A stretch of 64,000 nucleotides of DNA, from the NCBI GenBank assembly GCA_019925095.2, contig CM034392.1:12915887-12979886 (forward strand). The letters run 5' to 3'. A program made the translations under genes and the position numbers. Below, piece by piece: positions 42,691 to 56,400 of the stretch (the first letter of the stretch is position 1; each line of letters begins with the position of its first letter). This DNA is from Dendrolimus kikuchii (lineage: Eukaryota; Arthropoda; Insecta; Lepidoptera; Lasiocampidae). The notes beneath the pieces are model-generated. The model did no database searches and was not told the origin of the DNA. It saw only the letters and a list, made by a program, of their open reading frames with translations.

Positions 42691-43613
42691 ACATACATAC
42701 ATACATAACTTCACGCCAGTTCCCTTGCGGGGTAGGCACGAACAACAGAGCGCCATTTAGGCCCATTCTTACACACCTCACTTGCTTCTTTCACATTCAT
42801 AACTCTTGTCATGCACACTCGTCTGTTCTTAAGGCTCCTGACATCACCCTCCGCTAGTACACGATCAATTTGATCATGGAAGGTGTGTCGTGGCCTTCCA
42901 CGACTTCTGCGTCCATCCACTTTTGCATTGTATATCTGTTTAGTCATTCTTTCATCATGCATTCTTTCCACATGCCCGAACCACCGGAGCATTCCTTTCC
43001 TTACCTTCACCCCGACACTCTCTTTCAGACCAACTCTCTTTCTTACTTCGGTATTACGAACGCGGTCCGCGAGCGTCACTCCGCAGATTTTGCGCAGTAC
43101 TCGCATCTCAACCGCGTTTACTCTACTTTCATGCTCTCTCTTCCATATCCAACTCTCGCTTCCATACGTGAGCGTAGGTACCAGCACCGCGTTGTGTATG
43201 GCGAGCTGGGCCTTCTGGCTGAGGTTCTTAGCGCCTAGAAGTTTACCTAACGCTCCATTCAAACTATTCCCCAAATTCACTCTTCTTTCTATATCAGCGG
43301 TGTACCTTCCATCCCTGCTAAAAGCACATCCAAGATCTACAAACTCATTCACTTGCTCCAGCATAACATCATCGACCATTATCCTTGCATTCGTTCTGGT
43401 TTCTTCTCTTTCAAACACCATAACCTTTGTTTTCTTCGCATTCAAATGTAATCCTCTCGCCTGACAGTCATCTTTCATCATTGTGACTAGTGTTTGCAGT
43501 TCTGATGGCGATTCGGCTAAAAGCACGGCATCATCCGCATAAAGCAAGGTGCTTACAACTAGATCACTCGTTCCACCCCAACATTCATCAATCTTATTCT
43601 CTGGAGACAATCG
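42691..43613 (-). pseudogene. TATG-tailed LINE, 5'-truncated, RT C-terminal part open
   Basis: An uninterrupted 299-codon minus-strand frame (43610-42711) starts inside the RT palm: STLLYADDAVLLAES has the catalytic YADD, followed by KTKVMVFERE, the TYGSESW block, [24 protein letters not shown] and [10 protein letters not shown] before the stop. This is the RT and C-terminal tail of an RTE-like non-LTR element. The (CATA)n tail is at 42690-42710, and an 8-bp direct repeat TCCTAGCA flanks it (42683-42690, 43614-43621). The lack of stops suggests recent insertion; the endonuclease half is missing. Confidence 0.85.
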
Positions 43614-43621
43614 TCCTAGCA

Positions 43622-44230
43622 GTAAGTAATTTATATAATTTTCGTTATTCCAGATTATCTCTAGAAGGTCTAACTATTTATAAAAAAGAAACTTAAATCA
43701 CTTATTACATTTACAGACGAAAATTCTATTTTCATGAAACATTAGCAAATGAATATGAATATGGTCCATTTACAACGAGTAATTTGTCCCCTACCGACCT
43801 TCGTTGTTAGTTTATTGCTGTTTTCTCACGCTTTGGCATTTAAAGCAACATATGTTTCCATCTACATAATATACATAACTAAAACTATAAAACTTATACT
43901 ATTTTGTATTAAATCTAATTCTAAAATGTGTTTAGTAGGTATGTACCTAATAAAAAATCACATTCAAAACATTATAAAACATTTATTTAGACAAAATTTT
44001 AAAACGTTATAGGGTCTTTTCTAACAATTACGAGGTGAGGATAATTTACGCGTTAAGAATTAGGAAACGCTCATAGAAACAGGCTCTCGGTAAGCTTGCG
44101 GTACCGCGTATACCGACCATACCGATTCTACAGTGCTGTTGCACTGACAAGTCAGTCTGTCTAGAATAAATACGAGTAAATTAATCTCACCTAAATTATC
44201 GGTCATTTATACATGCCGTAAGCTATTACT
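43622..44230. other. Intergenic, no feature seen
   Basis: AT-rich spacer downstream of the kinase gene. Short open frames here have no recognisable motif. Confidence 0.5.
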
Positions 44231-44238
44231 TACATTTT

Positions 44239-44292
44239 TAAAAACCAGTGTATTTAAAATATATTTTCTTTTAAATAAGTACACTGGTTTTG
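44239..44292. repeat. Imperfect hairpin in kinase 3' flank
   Basis: AAAACCAGTGTA...TACACTGGTTTT with TTTAAAATATATTTTCTTTTAAA between. It lies 40-90 nt past the stop of the kinase gene and so probably in its 3' UTR. Confidence 0.7.
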
Positions 44293-44327
44293 TTTTAATT
44301 ACTAAAAAACCACAAAAAAAACACCGA

Positions 44328-44487
44328 CTAAAAATCCAAATCCCAACCAGAGGTCTCATCTGGCGGTAACTTATCCTTGGGATATTTCTCGAAGTTGGAT
44401 AGATCTATATCATTCGCTACTGGTTGTATGAGAGGCGCCTTCAGTCTCCTTTCACGCAGGCCTTCCCAGTCGAATCCAAGGAACCAT
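44328..44487 (-). CDS. Pkg21D: Pkg21D exon 10 (AGC C-tail, stop)
   Basis: [18 protein letters not shown]...[12 protein letters not shown] then TAG. The terminal GWDxDF is the PKG hallmark. Acceptor TTTTGACAG. Confidence 0.94.
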
Positions 44488-47400
44488 CTGTCAAAAGAAA
44501 GTTCGCATGTCATAAGAGTGGTGATAAGAGATTTTAAGCTCAAACGGCTCAAAACAATGTCATGCATCTAAACCGGCTTTAACGTAACTGGCTTTCTCCA
44601 GTTTAGGAAAAGAATCTGAGTCTTTAATTTATAAAAGTAAAACATGTGCTGGATATATTAACCTATACCATGGAAAACGAATACTATCCTATACCAAACA
44701 ACAAATGCAAGTTATTGCCTGTGATTTTAAAATATGCCTAAATAGCATTTTTGTCTGACAGTCTCTTTAAAACTTTATCTCGAAGAGACTCCGAAAGGAC
44801 TCAACGGATTTCAATGAAACATGTTGGAGTTAAAACAAATTTTAGCATGTAATTAATATGTAATTTCTAAAATACTTTGAGGGTTTATTCATAGAATACG
44901 AATATAAACTCAAAGTCCTGCTCGAATTGAAATGGTTCAGTGTTAAAATTTTATCTGACATACGTTCCGGCCACTTGATAAAAATGTAGATTAATAATGT
45001 CAATGTTGTAAAATATTTTGTAACGCGGCATTTCGTCACATCGCGTCGTCTAATAGTGGTAATTTTCATTTTAGGGTTCCGTAAACAATTTTGATACATT
45101 TGAAATTCTTATAGAATCATAATATTATGTATAGTGCATCACATATTTCAAAGACTACTACTAGTCAGTATCACACCACACAAAATCATATAAAGTAGTC
45201 ACTACTTTATATGGTTGAACTTTATAAAGGCTGTTATTTATATAATATGTCGCTACAAAATGTTATAATGAAATCGCGGAAAATGTGAAAAGAAGGAATG
45301 GTTCCCATACTATAAGCAAGTTACTTTTTTCAGTTTACATAAGCGTGCAAATCATTAGACAGGTATTTAAAAAACATAAAGATTTTACATAATAACTTTT
45401 TTATGAAAATCAATATAGGTGGCGAGATATTCGCTTCGAAAGTTTTAAAAGATATGCTCCCCGTCTAGCTATAGGACAATGATGTGGACAATTTCAAATC
45501 TAAAAGATTCAAGGTGATGGCTTACAGAATACTTTCTACAGAAATTAGTTTGAACAAGACCAGTTCAGTATTTTTGCTACGGGACATTTTTGATTAAATT
45601 TTTCTTTAGGGTTCCGTAGGCAACAGACCAACAGTGGTCAATCGTCAAGTTTACATAATAAGCGTGCCCGATACTCAATTGGCACATTTTATTTATATAA
45701 GGTTGTTGAACCTATTTTAATTAAAGTTTGGTCACATGTCAATGAATAACATGCTTTTTTAAATCTACAGATCATCAGTGAGGGAGATTGATACGCAGAG
45801 TTTACTTTAGGGGGAGTCAAGTTAAAAGTTAAAGTAATGCAAATCAATTATACAAACTTGTGGCTTTTTATGTCAGAAATTCCGTTTTTAAGATATCCCA
45901 ATCTCTCAGCTGGAACTGCTCTGCACAGCTTGCGAATGAGCATTTGTGCTGATTTAACTACGCGCGGATGGAATGCGACTGCGTCTATTCCTCGTAAGAT
46001 AAGGGTGTATGTTTTCATGTGGTCTCCACCAGCCGCACGGAATGGAGGTTTCCCAACCAACATTTCATGGATAAACACTCCAAGGGCCCAACAATCCACA
46101 GCTCGATCATGACCCTATGAACAATAGTTGAATATTAAACTTGAGCAATAAGGGTTTTGAATGTTTAGATCTCTCTTCTGTCCGCTATTTTAGAAAGTAT
46201 TTCGGCAAACTGAAAAAATGTTACATCAATATAAATAAGTTTGTTTGAAAAGAAAACTTCTAAATTTAAAATGATGGCCTGTAGTACAACCTTGATCCTT
46301 ATCCCTCGGATATGCGACGCTTTAGAAAATATTACATTGTAAAATATTTATTTGTATGCTAAACTAATTGCAGGTAATAAGGTGAATGGAGCGCTAAACT
46401 TTTTCATGAAAAGCCAAAAAGTGTCTGTAAAGGCACGTTTGGCTGTCCATCATGGGGTGATGGTGCTAACACTAATGTACGGCAGTGAAAGTTGGGTGTG
46501 GCAGAAGAAGCTTGAAAGTAGAATAAATGCAGTTGAAATGAGAGCTTTGAGAAGTACATGTGAGGTAAGCATGAATGATATGATACGGAATAGTGTAATA
46601 AGGGAACGTTGTGGATTGAAAGAAGATGTAATAACAAGAGTTGAAAAAGGAATGTTAAGGTGGTTTGGGCATGTAGAGAGGATGGATGAAAATGGAATCA
46701 CAAAACAAGTGTATGACAGTATTGTCAATGGTAGAGTTAGTACCGGTAGACCACGACTTACACACCATGATCAAATAACAGAAGTGTTAAAACGAGGTAC
46801 AGGTAAAAAGCATATCAAATAAACTTGCATGTATGAAGAGGTTAATGAAAGGAGATGAAGCGAAAGTTGTTTGTCAGGATCGTCGCAAGTGGAGATCTAT
46901 AGTCTCTGCCTACCCCCATGGGAAAAAGGCGTGATAATATGTATGTATGTAGTTTTAACAGTTTTTTTATTACTGGAGTACTACAGCAAAGAGGGCAACA
47001 AACCCCCTGATGGAAAGTTACTACGTGGTTACCGTTACCTATGGACATTTGCAATATGCCATAAGCGTGGTCGCCAATTTGTTAAAAATAAAATAACGGA
47101 TGCTGGCTAAAAAGTTCAAGTTAGAAAATAAAATATTATGACAGAAACTTTATAAGCCACGTGAACTTTGTACATCACAGAGTATAATAGGACATTGTAT
47201 AGTTGCGATATGAAAAGGTTCGTCACCATAAAGCCGACTTTTGCTTGCACGAGTACAAGAAACAGTACGACCAACATTTTAATAAATGTTACATTTTGTC
47301 ATGTTTATAAAATATAGAAACGTGAAAATTTTAATGTTGACTATAACACACAGAGATTGACAATAGATTTAATCATCAGAAAGAAAGATGATATAATGAA

Positions 47401-50400
47401 TACGCTTATCATTAATATTAAAACCAATAAAAAGTTTTACATCACTAAATAATCTTTTTACAAGATAGAAAATCAAACAACTTTGATCTAAGTAATTTTA
47501 AACTTTATTGTCAAACAGCACATTTTTTTTTTTTTGGAATAGTGCGTTCTCTGACTTAGTTTGAAAAGGTAAACATTAAATATGTGCTCACGGAATATTC
47601 AACGAATCAATTTGAAAACTGGCGAACCTGATAACTGGACTATTGTATTCATATTTTTCTGGTAGACTAACACAAGAATTCTAAACTATTAAGGCCGATA
47701 CCAAACATGAATCAACATGAACTCACCTTATTCAAAACTATTTCGGGTGCAACGTATTCGGGAGTTCCAGCAAAAGTCCATGTCTTGCTATTTGGCGAAA
47801 GCCGTTTGGCAAAGCCAAAGTCCACCTGTGGAAATCGTTGCATGTTAGATATAATATAATTTTTGTCACGTAATTTTTCAAGATAAGTTAAACATGCTCG
47901 CAGCTGATATTGATTAAATTCTATAATAGAACAAAGCTAAACTTCCCTAAGACGAGGAGGTCCAAGCACAGCGGCGGGACGATAATGGGCTATATACCTA
48001 TACAACAGCGAAGGAATTACAAAATAGTTCGATTTTCGTTACAACTTCACTTTCGTACACTTTGAATTAGTATAATTTTCCGAAATGTAAAGTGTCCTAT
48101 ATGTTTCCGTTATTGGAACTACATTAAAATCTTGAATCTAATGATATTTCAGTTCAGCCCTAAGAGCTATAATCAGTTAAATATTCCAACATCGCTCTAC
48201 CACGGACATATTAGAATATTACAAATAAATGCAATTTTATAATAGACATAGACAACACTTTATTGTTCACCAAAACAAAAATGCACAACAAGACAATAGT
48301 TACTTGGTAAAACAAAAGGCGTCCTCTATCGCTAAAAGCGATTTCTTCCAGGCAACCTGATTCAAATGAAATTCTTAAATTATCTGTAATTAGTATGTAA
48401 CAAAGAAAAAATATATATAAATATAAAATTTACATACATGGACAGCAGATTACAGTTTAAAGTATAGTAAACTAGCACATACATTATTGCGTAGGACTAA
48501 CAATATTTGAGTGAATTTTTAAACATGGCTTTACTGACGTCAGTGAGCAATGAGTTCTAAAGAAAGACAGCATGCGTGGCGAAAGGGTTGGAATCAAATG
48601 TTGAAGAGGAGTGGAGCGTAAATTAAGGGTGTGTGATATATAAAGGAAGTTGAAACATTATTTAAGGTAAGATGGAGTGTAAGATATAAACAGTATAAGA
48701 TATAGTAAATTGAGAAGATGAGCATTCCGGCGATATGAGATAGACAACCACTTGAGCTTTTTACGGTATTAAGAAACGTGGTCATATTTTTATAAACCAA
48801 ATATGAACCTTATACAAACATTTTAAAGACGTTCGAGCTTAGTAAGTTGCTCTGATATGAGATTAAGATATCATCAGCATATTCGAGGATGGGTAGTAAA
48901 ATCGATTAGGCAAGCGAAATCTTAGTGGAAAGTAAAAGGAAATTTTTCAGCCTCCTAAATGATGCATATGATGCAAAAATCTCGCGGCTTAATTCAGTAA
49001 TGCGGAGTCGCCAATACAATTCCTTGTTCATTATTACCCCAACATTCTTGATTTGATCACTGATAGGATTAGGTGTACCATGAAATATCACACCGGGAAG
49101 CAGTGAAAAGTATATTTTAGCTATAGCTCGCGAGCTACCAATGCTGATGGCCTGAATTTAACTGGGATTGGCTCTAAGTCCATGTCCATGATAATTAGTT
49201 AATTCTAAAGAACGTGAAGAAGCCAAAAATAAACATAAGAAAATATAAATAAAAAATATTTTACCAGTTTTACGTAGCCCAATTTATCCAACATGAGATT
49301 TTCGGGTTTGAGATCCCTGTAAATAATGTCTTTCGAATGCAAATACTGGAATGCTTCGATGACACAAGCTGCCATAAATCTTGCCACATTTTCCGGAAAA
49401 TAACGTTGTTTTTGAAGAATCGTCCATACGTCTCCACCAAGAACCGGCTCCATTAGGAAATAAATGTATTTATTGTCCTTAAAAGTACGGTATAGTCTGT
49501 AAATATAAGAATGTTATCTTATCAGGTTCCAAACCAATTTTGGCAAATCTTTATAAAGTCGTAACATAAGCCTGTCCACGGCACTTCTTCAAAAACCATA
49601 GCGGAGTGACTTTATAGCAAGTGGTGGGAAGAATTTTTATATTATTTTAGCGTCGCTAAAAATGTAGTCCCATCTAATATTTGGAAAAAATATCTCAAAA
49701 TACGCCAACTGATAGAGATTAATACTTACTTTTAACGAAAATTGGTTTGAAAAAATCCATTAAGTAGTTTTTGAGTGATGGTCAGGGCCGCCTTTACCCC
49801 GGAAGTGGGAGAGCAGGGACTTATCGATGTAGTAAGAAAAGAACACAGTAATAAATCAGGTAAATCGTACTTGATTATTCTGTTCTTTTTTAAATGTTCA
49901 GACGGCATTTTTACTATGCTCAGGTGTCCAACCTTATATATAGATTACACATTTCAGCTCCGCTTTTTGTAACCTTTTTTTTTAAACGATGGGAACTCCG
50001 TTTAAGGACAAACCGCTGCGAGGGCGTATAGATTTTCCCACGTTGGGGTAGCACTAGCACCCCCGTAGAGGTACTATGGCCACCCGAGCCGGGAATACTC
50101 ACTAAAACCCCTCAATGTTACTTCCTTCGCCTTAAGCCAGGGCTCGATGGCATTATTGGCGGGTGGGAAACCCTTCCTCAGGGGAAGCTCACGGTGACCG
50201 AAGGGCGAAACCCGCCTTTCGATGCCGATGCCTTTGGCGAGAGCAGAGCAAGGCCTTTCGTAACCTATCAATCATATTTTGATTTTTAGTATAGGGCAGG
50301 AGGTGTTGCTAGTTGGAGACTTGTCCGGGAAACCAAAATTTAGCGTCATTATGACTGTTGTGCGTACACTGAATTGAGTTACTGTTTATAAATACATTAA

Positions 50401-50411
50401 GTCAATAAAGT

Positions 50412-50446
<35 letters not shown>

Positions 50447-53400
50447 TATGTTACCTGCATATAAATGCGTTGTTACATAACATCATAATATTTTTCTCAT
50501 TGTATGCGTGTTCTTGTTGTTGTTGCTGTACCATATCTATTTTCTTGAGACATTTTAGGGCAAAAGTAAGTGATGTATCAGATTTGTACTGCACCAGTTC
50601 CACGCGTCCAAATCCTCCAACGCCCATGGTGCCAACTATTTCTAAATCTTTCAACTCAACGAACTCAAATTCTGAAATTCATATGCTTACATCAATCTAT
50701 GAATACTCTTTAAAAACTTCTATTAAAATGGAATATTTTTAATATTAAAAACTGTATTGACCGTGCTTTGGCACGCGCCTTTGTTATTTATTTAAATAAT
50801 AATTTGGATATCTTATATTGATTAATATTATAATAATCTGTAATGATAGTTCTTATTGATCTGTGTCATTTACTAATCTTTTTAATATTCAAGTTAATTT
50901 GTAAATTAATAATCTCTACCTAACTAATTGAAATATCTGTTATAATACAAAATTAAAACAAAATGGAGAATTACCACTTTTTACTTGAGACGATGACTTC
51001 GGCCGTTTCGTATCACCTACTGAATGGCGCCGGTTTCTTAATTCCTCCAAATTACCTAAAAGCTCAGTAAAGGCCCTGTAAAAGTTAAAAATAGAGCGTC
51101 CTTTCAATATATCTAGCAAAAAACTTGAAACAAATCTTTAGATATTTTAAAAAGAAGACACAATTAAGCACATTCGGCTGTTCATTATTTTCTTACTTAA
51201 CTACTTTAGGTACTTCCAAAGTCATATATGTCCCAAGTATACTAGGAATTACAAAATCATTAAGATTTGGTTTAATATCAACTAATATTAATTCTTCTAT
51301 AATATTATAAACTGCCGAAAACCGTGGAAAATGGAAGAGAAACAAAACTTGAAAAGTGGAATTAGGTTTATCATAACCCAAATCAATATTCGGTCTGGAA
51401 CGGTTTTCCATTGGTTTTCACAGCAGAATGGGCTCCGGCACACTCAACTTCAAAGATTTTGTTTAGTAGTATGAAAGGCGGTATGCTAGATGTCGAATTT
51501 GCTAAGATTAAACACAACATATTGACTGTAGAGTAGTTAGAATTGTTGGTAATAGTACCCTCGCTCTAGAGTTAGACACTCCACACCAGGGGGTAGTGCT
51601 GTAACAGTGGCGAGTCTACGGTCTTCGTGCAACAATGCTTGCTCGCCAAAGTAATCCCCACGTCGTAGTGTGCCCACACGTCTATCTCCAGCGTCTCCTT
51701 CGCGCTTCGTAACGGCAACTGTTCCGCCGCGGATTATGTAGAATTTATCACCCCTGTCACCCTGTCGTACAACTGCTGTTCCAGCCGAGAAAAATTCCTA
51801 TTAAAACAAAATAACCAAGTCTATCAAATATTTAAGTGATCTGTTTTAGAAATCAAAGAAGTTTATGCAATTTTAAATGGGGCGTTTACTTTACACAGTT
51901 CAAATAAATTTAAATTGTATCATATGTTATTGCTACAGCAATGTTTAAATAATTGTTTATATGTATGTTATATACTCATCGTATCACCAACTAGGTTAAG
52001 TTGCGAGTCATCCAAACGAAATACAACTTTGTAGTTGATTAATTGAGCCGTTTCGTATGTCTTATTCACTTGCATAGAGCTTATAAATATCAAATAATCG
52101 ATGGTAAGGCACATGAACGCTCGGTAAGGTTTAGGAACCGGCCAATAGTGGTTGCAATTTAAAATTACCAAGGTACAGTTCTGAGTTCAATGTTGGTGCC
52201 AGAAGAATAAACGATTTACAATTTATTATGCTCTGGTAAAGTCAGAATAATGACATGAATAAACATAAAAAAAATCACGCACTCTTTTTAAAAAGTCGGA
52301 GATTTTTGCTAGCTCTATAGGGTGAATGCCTTGGAGAAGTGGTACGGATGCGAGGAAGCGAACGTTATCCTCCTGCTCCTGGCGACCGCTTCGCACCATT
52401 AATTTCTGGAATACTCTTCTCTCTAATGTCCACACTCTTGCCTCTGTTATACCTGAAATACAATTAGTTTTAATATAATTGACAGACAAGAGGCGAGAGA
52501 ACATAAAATATAATATATTAAATAATAGGTTTAAGAAAAATAATTCTAGTCAAAATCCATCTCAATTAAACCAGATACCTAACTATAGCCATCTAAGTTG
52601 TCTTATTATGTCTTTGATAATAACTATTCTTTTTATTAAAGGAGAAAATAATAAACCGTGGCTTGTCTGTAGGTGCCTGTTGTTTTGATGTTAACTGGGT
52701 ACAATGTTATTATTTTGATTGGAAATTCGATAACTATAATATGGATTTAAACAAAAACCCGATAATATTTTCTTAATGATTTTCAAATAAATTTTACACG
52801 ACATAGGTACTAACTCTGATTTAATGCTTTTTTAGTAACTTTGTAGTATTAGGTATATAAATGTAATCATGCTACGTTAAATATAGTGCATACTTACATC
52901 TTATAGAAGCAAAACGTTTTGCTTTATATAAAATAGCTAATTCTCCAAATGCGTCCCCAGGTCCAAAAGTTTTAACTACTTGACCGCCCTTTAGAACCTC
53001 AAATTGCCCATGAGCGGAGACGAATAAGTGACTACCACTTTCTCCTTCACGAATAATAAGGCTACCAGCTGGGAATGTTTGTAAATTCATTGCCTCGACA
53101 ACAGCTTCCAGACGCTGCTCATCCATTAAATTTCTAAGAAAGTCATTGGCCATTACTGCTGTTCTGATTTGATGCGCTGATCTATAAATTAACCACAACG
53201 AAAGACGGTCATTTCTATTAACAGTTTAATAGTGCGGCTTCATCTGGGATAATGTTAAAGGTTAGGTTAGAGCGTTTTACGCACATGTTACATTACATGT
53301 TATCCGTGCAGGAACGGAGAAAGAATACAATTTTCTGCGGCCGGGAGGCCTGTCGTAAGAGGCGACAAAACAACCCACAGCCAGGTGGTAGGGCATTTGC

Positions 53401-56400
53401 CCGACTGGATGGAAAGAAAGAAAGACAGAAAAAATATTTATTCAGAACTACATATTAGGTTGGGGAAAAGTTTCTTCGCATTTTATATAAAAACTCAAAC
53501 GGTTTTTTTATAAAGTCTATTTACATTTGACTAAAGTATATAGGTGTCATTTTGTTGGATAACTTTTTGCCATCTTGTAGGTAGGGACGTGATCCCATTG
53601 CTATAAAAATTTTGGGGCTTCTGATCAAAAAACTGCGACAAGTGGTTTTGGCAGTCCTCTCGTGATGTTAACCTGACACTGCCTAAGGAATTCTGCAGAG
53701 ACCGAAACAGGTGAAAATCTAAAGGTGCAAGGTCAGGACTATACGGCGGTTTTTTTATACTGGGTCCTTTGCAAGGGATTAGACCATAGTTGATCATGAA
53801 GGCTTTCCGCTTTGACAAGGTGCAATCCGAACACTAATCAAGCCAGCTTGTGTGGAGACTTAGAGAAGTTGCACGGGCAACACCCACTACCCACTAAAAC
53901 CACCCTCCTCCCATGTGCCCCGCGCTTTTTATGAAGGAAAGGCTGAGACTTAGAACATAGTTACGCCCAGTCCGATCCAGCGCAAAAAGTGCCTGAATGT
54001 GCCCCGGGGATCAGAACACATTCACGTCGTCAGCGGGGGTGACGAATCCTTTGCTCCCTTGATAGCTAAAGGCCCTCCGAAGCGGTATTATTCAGGGTGG
54101 GAAGTTATGCGCATACCTGCGTCTCCGGATGCCAGCCAACCGCCGGCGTCCGCGTGGAGTCGCATTAGTACGCGCAATAATACTCCTCTCCCTATCTCGT
54201 TCGGCGGCCTCTTTGAGAGACATTACCGTCTCACAAAAAGTAACCGCAGCCCCCCAAGTATCGCTGCTATGCAGCATGGCTTTCACCAGACTGCAGAGCG
54301 AGTCGATCGCTCCTACTTGTGTCTCGAGTTCGAAACGCTGCGACGCCCATACCGTGCACTCGACTAGCGTGTGAAACGCCTTTTTTTATTGGACTTGACT
54401 TTATGTTGTTGGTCCGAAGACCTTACAACTTTACCGGGGTTTTTGGGGCGAGTGCCTTCGCGAAGCGAAGGCGCTCGAGCCCGGGGGGGCAACTTGCTCG
54501 AGGGAGCTCCCTAAGGAGTTTTACCTCGGCTGGACTGTTGCCATGAGAGGGGGATGAATTTAATGATGCCCACCATGGGCGACACAAAGCACTAATTGAG
54601 AACGGGCGACGGCTAATATAAAGCCCGAGGGGAAGGATCCCGGCGGGCCGGGATACGTGTTATGACTGGGAGAGAAGAAACGGCGAAAGAAACTTCCCAG
54701 CAACACGCCTAGTCTATCCTGTGGGGGGGCTATGTCTCCTAACGTCCCTCGCAGGGACGTGGAGAGATCTTGATTGGCGGCGCCTGAGACGCCGCCGTCT
54801 GTGTCTGTCTGTCCGTGCCTGCCAGCCTGCCGTCCTAACCGCGGGCGGGCTGATCCGGGCCAGCCGTTTTGTGATAACGTCGACCCTGTCCGTGAGGACG
54901 TTACGCGGTCGTCGTACGAGAGCCTTTCGCCGAGGCTTATAATCGGACGCGGACACGACGAGCGGATTTCGATGATGCGGCGCGAGATCGAAATACTTAC
55001 GCGAGAGCGACGTAATGTAGTTTTTGATGGAGGGAAGCTCCAGATCGCGGTGGAGGTCGACGTTACGCATATAGAGGGGAGCACCGACGGCTCTGCGCAT
55101 GAATTTATTCTGCACAATTTGCAGTTTATCTAATAGGGCAGGCTTGGCATGGCCGAATACCACACTCGCGTATGTCATGATCGGGCGGATGCATGTTTTA
55201 TACAGAGTAAGCTTGTGTCTGAGGGACATTTTGCTTCGTTTGTCTATCATGGGTGCTAAACGACCCATCACAAATCGCGCTCTATTTCGGACTATAGTGA
55301 TATGCTCGTTGAAGCGCAAGTTCCGATCTAGGGTGACACCAAGATATTTGGTGTACTTTGCCCAGGGGATTTGTTGGTCGTAGAGCGAAATGGTTTTTAG
55401 GCGAAGGCTAGCGCGTTTGGGGGAGCGAAGCGTGCCCGGGGAAAAGAACATTGCTGCGCTTTTCTCCGGGTTTACCTCTATCCTCCATTTGCGAAACCAT
55501 TCGCCTAGCTCTGTGACAGCTGCCTGCAGCCGGACGCAAGCCATTTGTCGGTTGCGATCTGATGTATAGAGTGCGGTGTCATCCGCGAAGAGGGCCAACT
55601 CCACATCTGGAGTTTTTGGGATGTCACTGGTGTACAGCGTGAAGAGTAGTGGCGACAGGGCCGAGCCCTGTGGTACACCGGCTGTGAGTGGGTGAGGGGA
55701 CGAGCGCGTTCCCTCCACTCGAAAACGGAAGCTACGACCTAGGAGGAAGTCTCGCAAGATGAGCACGAGTCTGTCTGGCACACCGAACTGGTACAGCTTG
55801 TAAATCAAGCCGTTGTGCCAGACCTTGTCGAAGGCTTTTGCTACGTCTAGGAACAGTGCGGCTGTTCCTATAGGGCGGGGGCGATGGGCAAAGTGAGATA
55901 ATATGTGCTCCGTGATGCGGTGCACCTGTTGGACGCATGAGTGTCTGGCACGGAAGCCAAATTGCTCATCGGGTATTAGATGTTTGCTGAAGGCAAAATC
56001 TCTAAGTCGAGAGAGGATGACCCTTTCGTAAAGCTTGCTGAGTGCGCTCAGTAGGCTGATTGGACGGTAGCTGGACGGTTTATTAGCCGGTTTTCCCGGC
56101 TTGTGAATACCGATGACATCTGCCTCCTTCCAGATCGCGGGAAAGGAGCAGTTTGTTATGGCGGCATTGAAGATGCTCACCAGGATTATAATTAGATGGG
56201 CGGGTAGAAGTTTTAAAACGCGATTGTTGATGCCATCGGTCCCTGGGGCCTTTCGCGGTTTGAGAGACTTGATCAGATCTTGCACTTCTTCGACTGTGAC
56301 CGGGTCGAGTGTGGTTTCCGCTGGTAAGGAGGATCTACGTTCGACCTCGGAGTCCACCTCCGTCAGGTGTGACTGGTCGACGTTTTGCGTAGTGGGGGAG

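Noticed and set aside
42711..43464. Plus-strand open frames opposite the RT fragment
   Set aside because: Antisense shadows of the well-supported RT frame on the minus strand.
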